Positions 14,503-15,939 of a stretch of DNA of 15,939 nucleotides are shown here, piece by piece. The stretch's first letter is position 1. Every line of letters starts with the position of its first letter. The notes under the pieces are model-generated. The model did not search any database. It saw only the letters and a list, made by a program, of their open reading frames with translations, and was not told where the DNA came from. Source of the stretch: JBMNOI01 sp050942995. GTDB lineage: Bacteria > Chloroflexota > Anaerolineae > UBA1429. The translations under genes were made by a program, and so were the position numbers. Location of the stretch: NCBI GenBank assembly GCA_050942995.1, contig JBMNOI010000086.1:1-15939 (forward strand), given 5' to 3'.

Positions 14503-14667
14503 TTATTTGCCGGAAATAACATAGTTGCGCTGTACGGTCAGGCGCTTACGCCCCTTGAGGCGACGGGCCTTGATCACGCGACGTCCACCATGGGACGACA
14601 TGCGAGACATGAAACCGTGCACTCGCAATCGACGGCGCTTCTTGGGCTGCCATGTTCTCTTGGGCAT
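14503..14667 (-). CDS. rpmH: 50S ribosomal protein bL34
   Basis: bL34 is a very basic 23S rRNA-binding protein. The sequence begins MPKRTWQPKKRRRLRVHGFM, continues SRMSSHGGRRVIKARRLKGR and KRLTV, the family pattern throughout, and then runs on to end in QRNYVISGK. At 54 residues it is longer than the usual 44-47, mainly because of this last stretch. AGGAG 8 bases before ATG 14667 fixes the start. It is the first gene of the leftward operon, about 50 bases after the predicted transcription start. A small leader hairpin (ATCCC/GGGAT, 14685-14700) lies between. Confidence 0.96.
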   Translation of the reverse strand: MPKRTWQPKKRRRLRVHGFMSRMSSHGGRRVIKARRLKGRKRLTVQRNYVISGK

Positions 14668-14722
14668 CTCTTTATCTCCTCGCTATCCCGTCAGAGGGAT
14701 CGATATTTGATCACGTCAGGCG

Positions 14723-14752
14723 ATTATACCCCGCATGGCGGGGCATTGTCAA
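14723..14752 (-). promoter_or_regulatory. consensus promoter of the rpmH operon
   Basis: On the minus strand TTGACA (14752-14747) and TATAAT (14728-14723) are both perfect sigma70 consensus boxes, 18 bases apart. The predicted start is near 14716. It is the best promoter in the window, as expected for a ribosomal protein operon that continues through yidC and jag. Confidence 0.85.
14729..14743. promoter_or_regulatory. inverted repeat filling the rpmH promoter spacer, candidate operator
   Basis: CCCCGC-ATG-GCGGGG is a perfect hyphenated palindrome (two 6-bp arms, 3-base centre) placed wholly between the -35 and -10 boxes. A protein bound here would block RNA polymerase or alter the 18-base spacer geometry. 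No regulator can be named from the sequence. Confidence 0.5.
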
Positions 14753-14759
14753 GTTGTAT

Positions 14760-14788
14760 TTGCTCTGCTCCCGGTTTGGTGTTATAAT
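14760..14788 (+). promoter_or_regulatory. extended -10 promoter of rpsF-rpsR
   Basis: TTGCTC (14760-14765) is followed after 17 bases by TATAAT (14783-14788), which is preceded by TGT to give an extended -10. The predicted start is near 14795. Its -35 lies only 7 bases from that of the divergent rpmH promoter. Confidence 0.7.
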
Positions 14789-14794
14789 GTTCGC

Positions 14795-14924
14795 CGCTTT
14801 AAGCGTCGACAGACCGTAGAAAATGGCGCAAAAGCACACTTTACCTTTCTGCTCCCGGCCGGTCGCCGACCTGCCATCGGCGCCACAGGCCAAGGGGGCA
14901 AACCCGGAGGGAGGAGGCATTCCT
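14795..14924 (+). promoter_or_regulatory. 130-base structured 5' leader of rpsF
   Basis: The leader between the predicted start and the rpsF TTG contains a stem CGCCGA/TCGGCG (about 14868-14886) with a 7-base loop. Many bacteria have an S6:S18-binding leader that autoregulates rpsF, so one could be present here; I could not confirm its conserved bulge bases by eye. An ATG at 14823, in frame with rpsF, has no Shine-Dalgarno site and is probably not used. Confidence 0.4.
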
Positions 14925-15314
14925 TTGCGTACTTATGAAGTAGTGTACATCGTTCAGTCCGATCTGGACGAAGAGGCCCTCACCGCCTTTTCCGAGCGGA
15001 TCCAGAACGTCATCACGGCCAACGGCGGTGAGATCGTCAAGGTCGATTCGATGGGACGGCGCCGATTGGCGTACCCCATTCAGAAGCGTCAGGCCGGATA
15101 TTATATGCTGATGCACGCCCGCATGGAGCGTCCGGCGATCCTGGAGATGGAGCGCGCGCTCAGGCTTTCCGAAGATGTGCTGCGATACATCGTCGTCCGC
15201 CTGGATGAAGTCGAGCCGGTGGAAGAATCGGTCGGAGAACCGGTCGAAGAACCGTTCGAGGCGCCGGTGATCGAAGAGCCGGAAGAGTCGAGCGAGGTCG
15301 CAGAAGAAGAGTAA
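14925..15314 (+). CDS. rpsF: 30S ribosomal protein bS6
   Basis: bS6 binds bS18 and 16S rRNA in the platform of the 30S subunit. The product is 129 residues. The fold is clear: RTYEVVYIVQSDLDEE (2-17), NGGEIVKVDSMGRRRLAYPIQK (33-54), GYYMLMHARM (58-67) and LRYIVVRLDE (86-95). After residue 93 comes an acidic tail of 36 residues with 17 Asp/Glu and no Lys/Arg. I chose the TTG at 14925 because AGGAGG lies 7 bases upstream and the conserved RTYE begins there; an upstream in-frame ATG (14823) would add 34 residues without family support. rpsR follows after 106 bp, with no ssb gene between. Confidence 0.95.
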   Translation: MRTYEVVYIVQSDLDEEALTAFSERIQNVITANGGEIVKVDSMGRRRLAYPIQKRQAGYYMLMHARMERPAILEMERALRLSEDVLRYIVVRLDEVEPVEESVGEPVEEPFEAPVIEEPEESSEVAEEE

Positions 15315-15420
15315 CGGGCCGAGGATCCGATGGAATCACCGTTGTACGGCCCATCGGTTACCTTCCCCCATCCGTCCAGCGCAAATCCATCTGTTTTTTG
15401 TAAACGAACTATGGGAGGCT
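15315..15420 (+). promoter_or_regulatory. structured rpsF-rpsR spacer
   Basis: Two stems alternate here: GGGCCG (15316-15321) with CGGCCC (15347-15352), and CCGATGG (15327-15333) with CCATCGG (15351-15357). The arms come in the order A-B-A'-B' and share two bases, so the stems are mutually exclusive or form a tight pseudoknot. No U-run follows at once, so it is not an ordinary terminator. No ORF resembling ssb is present. Confidence 0.45.
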
Positions 15421-15837
15421 ATGGTGGTAGATCAGGATCGTGCCACTTTGAATAACGAGAACGAAAACCAGGAACCCCAGCGAGCGGCAGCGCCCGACCG
15501 CAGCGAAAGAGAACGTCGGGAGCGCAGCGAGGAGCGGCCTGCTCCGCGTGAGCGGCGCTCATTCGACCGCGGCCCGCGTGGCGGCGGCCGGCGACCCGGT
15601 GGTGGACGCCGTCGTGGCAAAGTCTGCCAGTTCTGCGCCGAAAAGATCGACCATATCGACTACAAAGACGTCCGACTGCTGCAACAGTACATCTCGGATG
15701 CCGGACGCATTCATTCGCGACGCCGTACGGGCACCTGTGCCAAACACCAGCGCATCCTGGCCCGGGCGATCAAACGCGCCCGGCAGATCGCGTTGCTGCC
15801 TTATACGTCGGAACATACCCGGTTCCTTCGTTCCTGA
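15421..15837 (+). CDS. rpsR: 30S ribosomal protein bS18 with long basic N-terminal extension
   Basis: bS18 is the bS6 partner in the 30S platform. The conserved domain occupies about 67-138: KVCQFCAEKIDHIDYKDV, the LLQQYISDAGRI segment, then RRRTGTCAKHQR and LARAIKRARQIALLPYT. Cys69, Cys72, Cys106 and His109 are arranged as a possible C-x2-C...C-x2-H zinc site, as in zinc-binding bS18 forms. The first 66 residues are an extension that is not part of the normal 75-90-residue protein. It is Asn/Glu-rich at first, then Arg/Glu-rich, and ends in an RGG-like Gly/Arg run (about 50-66). GGGAGG lies only 2 bases before ATG 15421, so the GTG at 15424 may be the true start. Confidence 0.95.
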   Translation: MVVDQDRATLNNENENQEPQRAAAPDRSERERRERSEERPAPRERRSFDRGPRGGGRRPGGGRRRGKVCQFCAEKIDHIDYKDVRLLQQYISDAGRIHSRRRTGTCAKHQRILARAIKRARQIALLPYTSEHTRFLRS

Positions 15838-15908
15838 GCGCTTGCCGGCGCCGTGGGATAACCCTGCTCCGGACGGTGGTCTGGCGCAATGATGTAATTG
15901 CATTACCC

Positions 15909-15939
15909 GGGGGTATAGGATGGCCTATCCTATACCCCC
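15909..15939 (+). terminator. 13-bp hairpin after rpsR, probable terminator
   Basis: GGGGGTATAGGAT (15909-15921) and ATCCTATACCCCC (15927-15939) are perfect complements around the loop GGCCT. The hairpin begins 71 bases after the rpsR stop and reaches the right edge of the window, so a following U-run cannot be seen. Confidence 0.65.

Noticed and set aside
14668..14822. Replication origin (oriC) in the rpmH-rpsF intergenic region
   Set aside because: The gene neighbourhood suggests proximity to an origin, but I found no cluster of DnaA boxes and no dnaA gene; the space is taken by two promoters.
14823..14924. 34-residue N-terminal extension of bS6 from an upstream ATG
   Set aside because: There is no Shine-Dalgarno site at 14823, while AGGAGG stands 7 bases before the TTG at 14925, where the conserved bS6 sequence begins.

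Overview
This window looks like bacterial chromosomal core DNA, roughly 55-60% G+C by eye. I infer a member of the Chloroflexota (an Anaerolineae-like lineage). The grounds are the gene neighbourhood, the lipoproteins (one with a Thr/Pro-rich linker behind the lipidated cysteine), an NLPY-type PrmC, and frequent TTG/GTG starts behind strong Shine-Dalgarno sites. No rRNA or 16S-type marker is present, so the placement is tentative. No mobile element, CRISPR array, tRNA or phage gene was seen.

Layout. Everything from the left edge to about 14.7 kb is on the minus strand, so transcription there runs right to left. Only the last 1.2 kb is on the plus strand. The strand switch is a compact divergent promoter region at 14723-14788. 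Leftward from it runs rpmH-rnpA-yidD-(beta-propeller lipoprotein)-yidC-jag/khpB-(PfkB-family kinase), then a hairpin, then parA-parB. This is the classical origin-proximal cluster, but no dnaA lies beside rpmH in this window and I saw no DnaA-box cluster. Downstream of parB is a run of five small stem-loops, then prfA-prmC-tsaC (translation termination, release-factor methylation, t6A synthesis), a DUF1858 gene with its own promoter and terminator, and nth (endonuclease III). A two-gene unit follows (coiled-coil protein plus SPFH/SHOCT protein) with a near-consensus promoter and a long perfect hairpin behind it. Then come rplI with a strong promoter and a possible leaderless 39-codon ORF, a 488-bp gap, and the 5' part of an HlyD-like lipoprotein cut by the window edge.

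Rightward from the switch are rpsF and rpsR. The ssb gene that usually sits between them is absent, and rplI, often in the same operon, lies about 13 kb away. bS6 has a strongly acidic C-terminal tail and bS18 a strongly basic N-terminal extension; the two proteins are partners in the 30S subunit.

How the genes work together. The cluster joins ribosome and RNase P components (rpmH, rnpA, rpsF, rpsR, rplI), membrane-protein insertion (yidD, yidC, jag), chromosome partition (parA, parB) and translation fidelity (prfA, prmC, tsaC). I did not find a new defence or biosynthetic system. The most interesting leads are regulatory and architectural: the inverted repeat filling a consensus promoter spacer, the promoter embedded in the hairpin before parA, the stem-loop array after parB, the possible leaderless ORF before rplI, the charge-complementary S6/S18 tails, and the propeller lipoprotein inserted in the yidC operon.
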